NCBI GenBank assembly: GCA_033032175.1
Contig: CM065304.1
Coordinates: forward strand, 29,704,653-29,768,652
Length of the DNA: 64,000 bases
DNA from: Saturnia japonica
Lineage: Eukaryota; Arthropoda; Insecta; Lepidoptera; Saturniidae
Reading direction: 5' to 3'
Shown here: piece by piece, positions 10,771 to 20,409 of the stretch
How the letters are laid out: each line of letters opens with the position of its first letter
Position numbering within the stretch: position 1 is the first letter of the stretch
The notes under the pieces: generated by a model
Told to the model about the DNA's origin: nothing
Databases searched by the model: none
The model's input: the letters and a program-made list of their open reading frames with translations, nothing else
Position numbers and translations under genes: made by a program

Positions 10771-11048
10771 TCTATACTTATAAAATGCGTTGTCCTGTAT
10801 GACTGACGCATCAACGCATAGCCTAAACCGCCAATCGTAGAGACCTAAAACTTAGAGGGTGTGTTCTTTACATGACGTAGGCATCCGATAAGAAAGGATT
10901 TTGCGAAATTCTACTCCTAAGGGGGTTGAAAAGAGGGGCAAAGTTTGTATGGGACAATGTGATTCTTTGGTCCAATCTACTTCAAATTTTGCATAAACCT
11001 TTTTTAACAGAATTTATCAGTTTCATCTATACGGATATATTAGGTCTT
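10771..11048 (+). mobile_element. Degenerate Helitron-type repeat, 5' part
   Basis: It starts after an A with TCTATACTTATAAAATGCG. The body continues with a block typical of lepidopteran dispersed repeats (CCTAAGGGGGTTGAAAAGAG) until the mariner at 11051 interrupts it. The family is inferred from the 5' end only. Confidence 0.4.
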
Positions 11049-11117
11049 TACCTATGAAATTGCCGTTTTGTATGAAAAAATTTAAACGAATTTTTTTTCA
11101 TGTATTTTTTATTTGTA

Positions 11118-12128
11118 TTAATCGAAGTAATCACCCATGCAATCAATGCATCTTTGCCAGCGCAGTGGCAGTTTATTGATGCCCTTCTTAAAGAAATCAG
11201 CTGGACGGGAGGCAACAAATTCTTCAAAGGCATTTTGTACTGCCTCTCGGGTATTGAATTTTTTCCCCGCCAAGGAGTTATCCAAATTCTGGAAAAAATA
11301 GTAGTCTGTAGGCGCAAGGTCTGGTGAGTAGGGCGGATGACGGAGAACTTCCAACCCCAGTTCTTGCAACTTGGAGACCGTCTGCTGTGCAGTGTGAGGT
11401 CGCGCGTTGTCGTGCTGGAGCAGCGGAGACGAGCGATTGACCAATGCTGGTTGGAGATGTGCCAGCTTCTCCATCATTGCGTTCAGTTCTTCACAGTACA
11501 CATCTGCAGTAATGCTCACCCCGTTTGGTAAGAAGCTGTGATGAATCACACCGGCGCTAGACCACCAAACAGTGACCATCACTTTTCTAGGGGTAAGTTT
11601 TCGTTTAGAGCATTGTTTAGGTGCTGAACTAGGATCCAACCAACTTGCTGAGCGCTTGCGGTTGTCAAACAGAATCCATTTTTCATCGCAGGTAACAATG
11701 TGGTTCAAAATTCCTTCATTTGTGTGTCTGCTGAGCAGTGCAAGGCACGTCTCGACGCGTACTTCGCGCTGACTATCATTGAGTTCGTGGGGCACCCATT
11801 TGTCAAGCTTTTTTACCTTGCCAATTTGACGCAAATGGACCAATATTATTTTGACGCTAACGTCGAAAGCTGCTGTTAATTCAGCCGTAGATTGTGTATC
11901 ATCAGCTTCCACAATCCACACATTGTCGACCAAAGTCTTCGGACGACCGCGAGGTTCATTTTTCAGGTCGAAATTCCCTGAACGGAAGCAATCAAACCAA
12001 TAACAGGTGGTGCGTTGGTTTGTAGTGTTAGCTCCGTAAACGTCGTTGATGTCGCGTGCCGCTTGTGCCGCGTTGCTGCCACGACGGTACTCATATTCCA
12101 TAATTGCTCGAATTTTTAACGTATCCAT
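11118..12128 (-). CDS. Mariner transposase, DD34D, intact
   Basis: Transposase that binds the mariner termini, cuts at both ends and reinserts the element at TA. It has 336 residues from the ATG at 12126-12128, chosen because MDTLKIRAIMEYEYRRG matches the usual N terminus; the frame is open 13 codons further upstream. Residues 1-110 form the paired helix-turn-helix region (CYWFDCFRSGNFDLKNEPRG, then GRPKT). WVPHEL is the mariner linker. The catalytic residues are Asp in VTCDEKW, Asp in LLQHDNARPHT and Asp in PYSPDLAPTDYYFF, with 34 residues between the second and third. The length is close to the usual 340-350 residues, and there is no stop or frameshift. It could be functional. Confidence 0.93.
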   Translation of the reverse strand: MDTLKIRAIMEYEYRRGSNAAQAARDINDVYGANTTNQRTTCYWFDCFRSGNFDLKNEPRGRPKTLVDNVWIVEADDTQSTAELTAAFDVSVKIILVHLRQIGKVKKLDKWVPHELNDSQREVRVETCLALLSRHTNEGILNHIVTCDEKWILFDNRKRSASWLDPSSAPKQCSKRKLTPRKVMVTVWWSSAGVIHHSFLPNGVSITADVYCEELNAMMEKLAHLQPALVNRSSPLLQHDNARPHTAQQTVSKLQELGLEVLRHPPYSPDLAPTDYYFFQNLDNSLAGKKFNTREAVQNAFEEFVASRPADFFKKGINKLPLRWQRCIDCMGDYFD

Positions 12129-12243
12129 GATGACAAAAAAGATTGAAATGCGATGAAAATGTAACACTAATCAATAAACAAATGACTACTTTTGGAAAAA
12201 TAATTCCATGTTTTTAAAATAAAAATAATTTGAAATTAGAATT

Positions 12244-12471
12244 TATAGGATCGTTTGGCCGATCTTATTAATTAAAAATGCAGCTCAGCGTTTGAATTAT
12301 TGCTGTATTTATTTTGTCGCTAGTAACCGATTACAGAATAATATATCTTCTTGTCAGTCCGTGACAGATGTCTTCTTTTATCTTTTTCAAGGCTTGAAAG
12401 TCAGCCAGTCTATCATAAACAAAATAGAATGTGGCTGAAGTAACAACTATTTATTGTGATAAGTCGCCACA
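12244..12471 (-). mobile_element. Solo Gypsy LTR (family of the 46173-50927 element)
   Basis: This 228-base sequence, on the minus strand, runs TGTGGCGACTTATC ... GATCCTATA. It is the same family as the LTRs at 46173-46399 and 50701-50927. It is flanked by a perfect 4-base target duplication AATT (12240-12243 and 12472-12475). No internal region is present, so it arose by LTR-LTR recombination. It sits between the mariner terminus and the transposase start, in that gene's leader. Confidence 0.92.
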
Positions 12472-12544
12472 AATTCTTAGGCAAACAAAAATTATTTTGA
12501 TTTGAAATGACCAGTACTGCAGAACGGCAATTTCATAGGTTCTA

Positions 12545-13420
12545 TTATCTTTAGCTCTGTATATACCTGAAACTTATTTCAAAATTTTGTGTTACATAAT
12601 TATCTATTATGAAAACTAATCGCGAATATGAAATTAAAAAAAATTACGGTTTGTCTTTGTTTGTTTGAAAAAAAACATAAACGGCTTGAACGAATTTTAT
12701 AAAACACGTAACTCTGTAATGTGGAGAATATTTACTGAAATAAAGTGAAAGGATACCAAATTAATCTAAATTATTTTATCTTACATAATTTTCAATAAAT
12801 GGAAATATAGGTTTTTTTTTTGAAGTGAAAGCTTCTATAGGAAGGATTGCTTATTGGAGTAAATTCATGTAAATCGTCATCACGTGACGTGTTAACGATA
12901 AACGGGAGTCTTTGTAGAAACATTACCTAAAAATTAAGAACATCATTATTTATTTCTTTTACCTACAATTACTATGCAATGCCTATTTTACACTAATTTA
13001 GGAGTTATTTTACTAACGTGATAAAACAAATTTTATTGTGTGAAACAGTTTTGATTTACAAGTTTTAATTTAAGATGAAACAATTAATTTAGATATCCAA
13101 AAATAATAACTGTTTGTTTATAGTTTTGTTTTCACTTCTATTGGCAGTTCTCATGACTGCTTATAATTTTTTTATTTGCCAACAGTATTCATACGTACGG
13201 CTTGGTTTAAATTATCACAAAATTGGTTTGCTATTTATTGTCACACTTATGTATGTTTTCTAAAAGCACGTATATTAATAATTAAAGGTTGGGCTTTTAT
13301 TATTATTTTTATATATTTTTTAAATAAATATTAAGGATATTTTTAATATTTTAATTAGTTAATATTTACATTTCTAGGATACATTTCGTTCTTTGGTATT
13401 TTGGCTACCAAGATTTATAT
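12545..13420. other. No gene seen
   Basis: AT-rich. A block near 12650-12750 resembles the bodies of degenerate dispersed repeats (AACGGCTTGAACGAATTTTA), but no boundary can be set. Confidence 0.4.
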
Positions 13421-13425
13421 TAAAG

Positions 13426-13835
13426 TAGCTGTGCCCGTGGCTTCACTCACGTAGAATACAAAATGCCCGCGCGAACCTTGCTCCCCCGCTCCCGGCTATT
13501 TTAAAGACAAAAATGCTTATTGTGGGTGTTCCTTAGGTGATAGATGTATACTCTCCCGGACTCTTTTGTAGGTCTTTTTAATGCCTATGATTATGTAGTA
13601 CATTAATTTGCTATATCTCTTATTATTTACTCAGCATAAACCATTTAAGCGCCCGAATTGATTCACCATGATCAGTTTTTTTTTATTTGTGCGGAACTCT
13701 AATTCTTTTTCCAAAATAAAAGTAGTCTAAGTTACTCCCTATATCATCAGCTATCTATCAGTGAAAGGCCTGCCAAAATTGGTCCTACCGTTTCGGAGAT
13801 TACCCGGAACAAACAAACAGACAGATTTAGCGGAG
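13426..13835 (-). repeat. Dispersed repeat with TAGCTGTGCCC end, copy A
   Basis: About 410 bases are closely similar to 38426-38803. Shared landmarks are CTTGCTCCCCCGCTCCC, ATAGATGTATACTCTCCCG and GTTTCGGA. The left end (TAGCTGTGCCCGTGGCTTC) resembles the inverted 3' end of lepidopteran Helitron derivatives, so I place it on the minus strand. The right end (AACAAACAAACAGACAG) lacks a clear Helitron start. Confidence 0.65.
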
Positions 13836-14233
13836 GTGAGGAACAGAGAGTAAAGTTCCTCATCCGCCATAGAAAAGGGAGGATCCTCCGGCCAGACGGG
13901 TGCGATGTCTGGCGGGCAGCTGCCCCGACTGTTGTAGTCGGGTTCTTGTATATATACTCAACGATAGAGTTAATTTCTATAGCGCGATGTAGGATAGTAG
14001 GATGCGTCTTATGTGGCTCGATAGATGTCGCTATGTGTTGATGCGTCAGTTGTGGCGAGAGATGTCGCTACACAGACAAAAATTATTTTTTGTTATATGT
14101 ATCGCATATACTAGGTGGGCCAAAAGAAATCACCCTATTGGAAAATGCTTTTATTTCTGCAAATGGCGGCCAATGTCAAATCTTTTTTTGACATTTGTGA
14201 ACTAGACGGATGTAGAATACAAGTGAACAAGCC

Positions 14234-14296
14234 ATGGAGCGATACACTCCCCAAGAACGCGGAATAATCGTGTCTATTTTTTTGCGTTTGAATTTT
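14234..14296 (+). pseudogene. Transposase N terminus, cut by the Gypsy insertion
   Basis: The ATG at 14234 begins MERYTPQERGIIVSIFLR, the usual start of DUF4817-type transposases. The frame runs into the LTR at 14296-14297. The downstream half resumes at 18595. Confidence 0.8.
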
Positions 14297-14388
14297 GAAC
14301 GTCAATGAAAGTCGGTAGTGAGCGACAGACTGGTTTATTTAAAAAACTATATTTACCCACCACCTTACAATATTGACCAATCGTTACA
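14297..14388 (-). repeat. 3' LTR of the short-LTR Gypsy element
   Basis: 92 bases, identical to 18503-18594. With one more base at the left (14296) it would read TG...CA on both strands, as LTRs do. It lies directly beside the purine tract. Confidence 0.8.
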
Positions 14389-14400
14389 TCTCTCCCTGCT
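14389..14400 (-). promoter_or_regulatory. Polypurine tract of the short-LTR Gypsy element
   Basis: On the minus strand AGCAGGGAGAGA abuts the 3' LTR start TGTAACG. This is the position of the plus-strand primer in LTR retrotransposons. Confidence 0.75.
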
Positions 14401-14422
14401 AAGCTAACAAATACAACAACTA

Positions 14423-15573
14423 TTAGGTAATATAATTTATATTAGAGATATTTTTCTTATTTGCTCGTTTGAATGCACGCAGTGCACGAGCAGACGCATC
14501 TGGCGGTGGTGATACGGGTACAACCGGACTGGACTGTTTGCATTTTTGCGGTGATGGTGTTTTGGCTTGAGCATTCGGTGCAAGCCCTATCTTTAGCGCT
14601 TCACATTGCATCTCGTTTTCACCGCCAAACGCGTCCTCATAAACGTCAACTTCAGCTGCGTTATTAGCTTCCGGGTTTTCGTTTTCTTCAACCACGGATC
14701 TGCTACTCTTCCTAGATAATGAGTCTATCCATAATTTGATCGGCATGCCTACGCCACTCTACCCCGTTACCTAACTACACTAACTCGGTACGAGACTGGG
14801 CCCGTTTTCTTTACGACGGTGGCTTCGGGCCCACTTATCCCCCCTCGCTGTATAGTTCCGGGCTAGTACCGCGTCACCTACCCGGAAGTGTCTATTGGCA
14901 CCGGTAGCGCGTGCTACTTGCTGCTCTTGCTTGGCGCGTATCGCGGCCGCTCGGTCCGGCCGCAACGCATCAAGCCGGCTACGTAGTCGCCGTCCCTGTA
15001 ATGCCATTGCTGGTGACACTCCCGTAGTCGCGTGTTCACAGTTCCGGTATTGGAAAAGGAATTTACTAGGGCGATGTTAACATCGTCATTTTCATAAATT
15101 GCCCTTTTTATGGCCTTTTTTACAGTTTTAACTGCATTTTCAGCTGCACCGTTACCCTGAGGCCGGTACGGAGCCGAAGTTGTATGTTTAATACAATTAT
15201 TATTTAAATATAATTTAAATTCCTGAGATAAAAAAGGTGGATCGTTATCTGTCACCAATTGCGATGGTAGTCCATAACGCGCAAAAATATTCCGTAACAC
15301 TTTAATTGTTGCGCAAGCGTTTGTACTCCTCATGGGTACCGCTTCAATCCATTTTGAGTGCGCGTCTACTAAAATAAAGTATCGCGTGCCTCCGCAATCC
15401 GCAAAGTCTGCATGCACACGCTGCCACGGATGCAGCGGGAACTCCCACGGGTGTAGCTGCACTCGTGGCGGCGCGTCACGCACACTGCAGCACGCGGCAC
15501 ATGACTTGCACAACTTTTCTATGTCTCGATCTAAAGATGCCCAATAAATATAATTCCGCGATAAACTTTTCAT
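14423..15573 (-). pseudogene. Gypsy integrase and C-terminal tail
   Basis: The integrase reads from the zinc-binding end (LCKSCAACCSVRDAPP) through the catalytic core. The first Asp is in HADFADCGGTRYFILVDAHS, the second in LVTDNDPPFLSQEF, and the Glu in RPQGNGAAENAVKTVKKAI. About 220 residues are uninterrupted (15573-14914). A frame change near 15019 leads to a segment with RVGDAVLARNYTARGDKW, the usual C-terminal binding domain, and another near 14780-14746 to a Ser/Pro-rich tail ending at 14423. The enzyme inserts the cDNA into host chromosomes. The breaks make this copy defective unless they are sequence errors. Confidence 0.85.
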
Positions 15574-15595
15574 TTTGTTAACGCCTAAATGACCT

Positions 15596-16505
15596 TCATG
15601 AATTTTCTTTAAAATTTGTTTTTGTATGTAGAACGCCAGGAATGACTATTCTGTATTTATACAGAAGACATTCCTGGTCGAGTACAAAATCATTTTGTCT
15701 ATTAAAATAGCGTTTCTTCGCGTCGCAACTAGGGACAGACGGCCAACCAAACAGAACGCAACCTTTTATTTTACATAACAACGCATCGTTTTCTGTTTCT
15801 TTGGAAACGTCTTTGAAATTTACTGGCAAACTATCCTTAATTAGATTTACATAACCTATTGTCTCTGCGGAGCAACCTTCCTGAGGCAACGGTAGTCGCG
15901 ATAAAGCATCATCGGCTGGGCCGTTATCCCCCGATCGAACGAACTCTATAGCGAAATCATATGCGGCCAGGCGTGCCGCCCATCTCTGCAATCGGCTTGC
16001 TGCCGTCTGTGGGATTCCTCTCTTATTTCCCACAATATGTGTCAACGGCTGGTGGTCAGTACGTAGAGTGAAACTCCTTCCGAACAAGTATTGATGATGT
16101 TTAGTGCCTCCTTATCTAGCTGGCTGTAATTACGCTCTGTGGCTTTGAGTGTGCGCGACACAGAACTGACCGGGCGTTCGCTGCCGTCCGGGTAGCGGTG
16201 TACCAGCACCGCACCCAGTCCGTACGCGCTACTGTCCACTCGCGTCCCTCTTCGTAATGTGCCAACACCCGTTCGCTCAGAAGAGATTGCTTCGCTTTTA
16301 TAAAAACCCGTTCACACTCGGAGCCCCATTTCCAGTTGACATCTTTTGTTAACAGGTTATGCAAGGGTTTTAATAGCGTGCTCAGATTGGGTATAAACCG
16401 CCCGTAATAATTTAGCATTCCTAAAAAACTTAACTTGAGATACGTTTTGAGGTCTAGGTACACTAGAAATAGCCTCCATTTTATCTGGATCTGGTCGCAA
16501 GCCAT
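15596..16505 (-). pseudogene. Gypsy RT thumb and RNase H region, frameshifted
   Basis: Three overlapping minus-strand frames carry consecutive parts of one domain. LSFLGMLNYYGRFIPNLS is the RT end. [20 protein letters not shown] holds the RNase H catalytic Asp, and YSQLDKEAL the Glu. [16 protein letters not shown] and NGPADDALSRLP hold the later motifs. At least two frame changes (near 16239 and 16087) separate them. RNase H removes the RNA strand during reverse transcription. Confidence 0.85.
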
Positions 16506-18438
16506 CCTTATTAATAATAAAGCCGAGATATTTTACACTGTTTTGTAGAAATCGACATTTACTTAACTTTACAGTAAGTCCCATTTCACGCAACCTTTCG
16601 AGTACGGTTCTTAATTTTTTTTTATGAATTAGCCTATTTAGTCCAGTTACACAAATGTCATCTAAAAAAACGACAAACCCTGGCACTCCACGCAGCGTTT
16701 CTTCCATCATTTTCTGGAATTTTTCGGGTATACATGATAAGCCATATGGAGTACGTCGATAAGCAAACGTACCCATGTGAGTAGTAATGGCAGTACATGG
16801 TTGAGACTCAATCGATAAAGTGCACTGTTCGTACGCGTGTGATAAGTCGATTTTGGTAAAGTTCTCACCTCCACTCAGGTTGGCGAACAACTCATCAATA
16901 CGAGGTAACGGGTAATAGTCCCTTTTTAATTTAGGATTAATTGTGATTTTGTAATCACCGCAAATACGTATATCTCCGTTTTTTTTTACAACTGGTACTA
17001 TTGGGGTTCCGTAATCTGAATAATTAACGCGATAGATCGAGCCGTCCACCTCGAGACGCGACAGCTCGCGCTCGACGCGTGCGCGTAGTGCCAGTGGTAT
17101 CGGTCTCGCTCGCACATAAACCGGTTCGTTATCAGAGAGTTGTAGCTTAATAGCCCGCTTGCATGTACCCAGTTTATTACAGAATACTTCTGGAAATTCA
17201 TTACATAATTGGTTAACGAATTCATCATCCGAGATTTCATTGAGGCTTATTCTGGTAATTTTTAACGCGCGCATCCATTCCCGACCTAATATGGGCCGCG
17301 CTCCATCCTTACTTATGTAGAGTGGTAAGGATTTTACCCTGACATCGCCTAAGAAAACGTCTACCTCAATGTTACCTAGTGAATCAATCCGTGAACCTGA
17401 GTAGGAACGTAGCATTACATTATCGGTTTTAATATTTTTATAGCAAAACAAATGTCTGTACATATCATCACTTATCGCTGAGATACGGCTACCAGTGTCT
17501 ACTTCACATTCGATACAGTTACCATCAATAAATACTTTTACAATAAACGGTTTGTTACATTTAGCTGCTAATTCAATGTTGAACATACCATCGTCCGATT
17601 CCTCACTAATATAATTATGTTGGCCGCCACTATTGCGCCCTTGTTTACACATCACTCTCAAGTGACCCTTTTGGCCACACACATCGCAATTGTAATTTTT
17701 GAATTTACACTTTTCCGCCATATGAGCCTTGCCGCAACGCCAACAAGCTCGAGTGCGCGTGCCCGCAGCTCCCGTACCGCCGCCTGCACCGGACGCTCGC
17801 GGTGGCTGCGCGCGCGAGCCGGCTCGCCCGCCGCGCGCGTAATGTAGGCCTTCGCCCGCCTCGCCACCCGTCATCCCCGATGAGTCCGCCGCCGTCGACG
17901 CTGTTGAGCCGCTCACCTGAGCATGCTTCTCTGCTGCTTCCAGAGCCAGCGCTAGTTCGACCGCCTCTTTGTATTTAATGTTTTTCTCTGCAAAGATTCT
18001 CGACCTCATTAAGTCGTTTGCCAGACCCGAAACGAATAGGTCGCGCAAATTTTCTTCGAGAGTTGAACACGACTTGCACTTGCCGAAGTTACACGTAGCT
18101 GCGAGATGTTTTAACACTTGTAGGTACTCTGTGAGAGATTCGCCGGCACTTTGGCGACGTAACCTGAATATGTGCCGTTCGGCTATTTCCGAACGTTGAG
18201 GTTCCAAGTGTTCAGTCACTAATTTCACTAGTTCGTCATACGTTCTACTCTCTGGAAAATCAGGCGAACATAGATCACACATTAACGCGTATGTTTCTTC
18301 TCCGACGACGGTTATTAACATAGGTACCTTCAAAGCGTCACTGATCTCATTTAGCACAATATATTGATTTACGCGACGAATATAGGCCGGCCACTGTTTA
18401 GAATTTAAACAGAAGGGTTCTATTTTACCGATAGGCAT
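16357..18438 (-). CDS. Gypsy Gag-protease-reverse transcriptase open frame
   Basis: A 693-residue open frame starting at the ATG 65 bases inside the 5' LTR. Residues 1-170 are a Gag-like nucleic-acid/capsid region (LTEYLQVLKHLAATCNFG). Residues about 230-270 hold two zinc knuckles (CWRCGKAHMAEKC and CDVCGQKGHLRVMC). An aspartic protease follows with VDTGSRIS. The reverse transcriptase carries RICGDYKITIN, KIDLSHAYEQ and the catalytic FLDD box (GFVVFLDDICVTG). Gag and Pol are fused in one frame. The frame then shifts into the RNase H part, so the whole polyprotein is not continuous here. Confidence 0.9.
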   Translation of the reverse strand: MPIGKIEPFCLNSKQWPAYIRRVNQYIVLNEISDALKVPMLITVVGEETYALMCDLCSPDFPESRTYDELVKLVTEHLEPQRSEIAERHIFRLRRQSAGESLTEYLQVLKHLAATCNFGKCKSCSTLEENLRDLFVSGLANDLMRSRIFAEKNIKYKEAVELALALEAAEKHAQVSGSTASTAADSSGMTGGEAGEGLHYARGGRAGSRAQPPRASGAGGGTGAAGTRTRACWRCGKAHMAEKCKFKNYNCDVCGQKGHLRVMCKQGRNSGGQHNYISEESDDGMFNIELAAKCNKPFIVKVFIDGNCIECEVDTGSRISAISDDMYRHLFCYKNIKTDNVMLRSYSGSRIDSLGNIEVDVFLGDVRVKSLPLYISKDGARPILGREWMRALKITRISLNEISDDEFVNQLCNEFPEVFCNKLGTCKRAIKLQLSDNEPVYVRARPIPLALRARVERELSRLEVDGSIYRVNYSDYGTPIVPVVKKNGDIRICGDYKITINPKLKRDYYPLPRIDELFANLSGGENFTKIDLSHAYEQCTLSIESQPCTAITTHMGTFAYRRTPYGLSCIPEKFQKMMEETLRGVPGFVVFLDDICVTGLNRLIHKKKLRTVLERLREMGLTVKLSKCRFLQNSVKYLGFIINKDGLRPDPDKMEAISSVPRPQNVSQVKFFRNAKLLRAVYTQSEHAIKTLA

Positions 18439-18483
18439 TTTCTTAATAGATTTGCACGATTTACAACCGATAAAAATAAATAA

Positions 18484-18499
18484 TTCGTCCTCGTCGCCA
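18484..18499 (-). promoter_or_regulatory. Primer-binding site of the short-LTR Gypsy element
   Basis: On the minus strand TGGCGACGAGGACGAA lies 3 bases inside the 5' LTR. Its start TGGCGAC is like the tRNA-Arg-type primer sites of mdg1/412-group Gypsy elements. The exact tRNA was not checked. Confidence 0.65.
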
Positions 18500-18502
18500 G
18501 TG

Positions 18503-18594
18503 GAACGTCAATGAAAGTCGGTAGTGAGCGACAGACTGGTTTATTTAAAAAACTATATTTACCCACCACCTTACAATATTGACCAATCGTTACA
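18503..18594 (-). repeat. 5' LTR of the short-LTR Gypsy element
   Basis: 92 bases, identical to 14297-14388. Its outer end (plus strand CGTTACA) abuts the resumed transposase frame at 18595. Confidence 0.8.
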
Positions 18595-19700
18595 GTCTGT
18601 GATGTTGGCGCAGCGCGAATTCCGTCGTCGATTTCCCGGTCGTCCGACACCGACTGCGCAAACACTGCGCCGTTTGGCCACCATCATTGACGAGTATGGG
18701 ACCACACGAGACGCTGCCAAGAGTGGCCGGCCCCGGAGCGCTCGTTCTGCCGAGAATATCGCCGCTGTTGCCGAGGATGTCGAGCTGTCGCCAGAAACAT
18801 CGACCAGATGCCGTGTCTCGCAATTAGCCATCAGCCGGTCGTCCCTAAGATGAATTTTGGTCAAAGACCTGCGCATGTTCCCGTACAAAGTCCAGTCCGT
18901 GCATCAGCTGCTGCCTGTCGACCGCCAAACGCGTGTAACCTACGCCCAAACCATCTTCAATATCGAGGACGAAGTGGACGAATTTTCAACCAAAATCATA
19001 ATGAGCGATGAGGCTCATTTCCACCTCAGCGGGTACGTCAACAGGCAAAACTATCGCTTCTGGGGCACTGAAAATCCACGAGTGATGCACGAGCAGCCAT
19101 TACACCCGCTCAAAGTGACTGCATGATGCGCTGTTCACGCTGGAGGAGTCATCAGGCCATTTTTTTTCGAGGACGCCGCTGTGGACTTCCACAACTACGC
19201 CAACTACAACAGTAGACGATGCACGCTTTAAGGCCATGTTAACCGAGTTTTTTCTGCCGCAATTGAACGAATTAGGACTGGAGGACATGTGGTTCCAACA
19301 GGACGGAGCAACGGCACACACTGCGCGAGTCACAACCGATATTCTGAAGGCGGCATTCCCGGGTAGTCTCATCTCTCGTTTTGGCGATTTACACTTGCCC
19401 GCAAGATCGCCCGATTTAACCGTTCCAGACTTTTTTTGTGGGGTTTTTTGAAGTCCCGTGTTTACGTGAACAAGCCCGAGACCCTGGAATCCCTCAAGGA
19501 CAACATTTGACATGAGTGCGAGAATCTGCCGCCCGAAGTTCTCGCCGAAGTGATAAAAATGCCATAAAACGAGCCCGTATAGCAATCAATTGTGACAGCG
19601 CCCATTTGGCCGATATCATCTTCTCGACTTGACAAATAAAATTCTAAAGGTCCAAATAAACATAATCAAAAAACAGAAACGAAGTTTTTCATTTAGAAAA
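18595..19700 (+). pseudogene. DUF4817-type transposase, main part, degenerate
   Basis: The frame resumes with QSVMLAQREFRRRFPGRP, the DNA-binding region, followed by SGRPRSARSAENIAAV. An in-frame stop lies at 18851-18853 (SSLR then stop, then ILVKDLRMFPYKVQ). The catalytic half shows IIMSDEAHFHLSGYVN (first Asp), MWFQQDGATAHTA (second Asp) and LPARSPDLTVPDFF (third acidic residue). Frame changes near 19120 and 19450 and two late stops follow. The protein would have cut and pasted this element, but it is now inactive. Confidence 0.85.
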
Positions 19701-19970
19701 AAAAGAGAACCAAACAACATCGGATGACTTCTCTTGGCCCACCTGTTACATTCATATGTATTTAGTAAAAAACTGTTATTTTGACATTACAAACGGACAC
19801 TTCAATTTTATTAATTGTACTTATAGATTACAATAACCAGACACACTATAAACTCTATAGTGTAAAGCGTAGGTACACTGGAAAATAATGGTTTATAAAA
19901 ATTAATTGATTAAATAAACTTAGCTTTTCGTAGATTGCAAAACTCAATAATATTTTTGTATGACTTTATG

Positions 19971-20190
19971 CATATATATTCCTCGAAGGGTTAGGCAGAG
20001 GTGTACTAATGTATACCCAAAGTTCGCCGGGTATATTTTTGGTCCCATGTAAGTAATAGGGGGCGAGCTTATTGCAATTAATCGGGCACAAAACCAATTT
20101 CCGAGCTGCTACTGAGAATTTCATAGAACAACCCAATAATACTTTGCTCGACCTGGGAATCGAACCCAGAACCTTGAGCATAGCCGCGAG
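19971..20190 (-). mobile_element. tRNA-derived SINE, copy 2, head truncated
   Basis: Minus-strand body with the B box GGTTCGATTCC (about 20155-20166) and the TACATGGGACC block. The A-box end beyond about 20190 is missing. It is the same family as 6926-7168 and 21680-21933. Confidence 0.85.
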
Positions 20191-20364
20191 TCTTTATGTA
20201 TTTTAGATAATTTCGGTATGATTGTAAAATTGTGATATGGATTAACATTTAAAATTATTTTAATTGAGTATGTATTATCAAAGTCTAAACGGGTCAAATA
20301 CTGTATGGTGAGATTGAGGCGAGGTGAGGTTTTTATTAATAATTAGTTGCTGTTTTTCATACAC

Positions 20365-20401
20365 GAAATATACTACGTGGACGAAGTCGCGGCCACAGCT
20401 A
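20365..20401 (+). repeat. Helitron-type 3' end
   Basis: The sequence ACGAAGTCGCGGCCACAGCTAG followed by T has the GC-rich terminus and CTAG-T insertion context of lepidopteran Helitron derivatives. I cannot find the matching 5' end. Confidence 0.4.
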
Positions 20402-20409
20402 GTATATTA

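Larger units (their letters stand above)
11051..12539 (-). mobile_element. Mariner transposon, near-complete, with a nested solo LTR
   Basis: Inverted termini CCTATGAAATTGCCGTT (11051-11067) and its exact complement (12523-12539) bound the element. The left flank is TA; the right flank is TT rather than TA, so one target base has probably changed. Without the 232 bases of solo LTR plus duplicated target, the element is about 1.26 kb, the normal size for mariners. It contains one intact transposase gene on the minus strand. The termini are fully paired. Confidence 0.9.
14297..18594 (-). mobile_element. Gypsy LTR retrotransposon with very short LTRs
   Basis: A minus-strand Gypsy element of 4,298 bases. 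The 92-base flanking direct repeats (14297-14388 and 18503-18594) are identical, begin TGTAACG on the coding strand and contain AATAAA. A primer-binding-site-like sequence follows the 5' LTR and a purine tract precedes the 3' LTR, which supports reading the repeats as true LTRs. The gene order is gag, protease, reverse transcriptase, RNase H, integrase; there is no envelope gene. No target duplication is visible. The copy carries several frameshifts. Confidence 0.85.
14113..19745 (+). mobile_element. DUF4817-type Tc1/mariner transposon split by a Gypsy element
   Basis: The terminal inverted repeats are AGGTGGGCCAAAAGAAATCA at the left (14113-14132) and, reversed, AGGTGGGCCAAGAGAAGTCA at the right (about 19725-19744). 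The transposase start (14234) is separated from the rest (from 18595) by a 4.3-kb Gypsy insertion. Removing that leaves an element of about 1.33 kb, normal for the family. A clean TA target duplication is not visible at both ends. Confidence 0.85.

Noticed and set aside
14297..14388. The 92-base repeat as an internal duplication of the DUF4817 transposon
   Set aside because: Its translation does not fit the transposase, while a primer site and a purine tract border it precisely. An LTR is the better reading.
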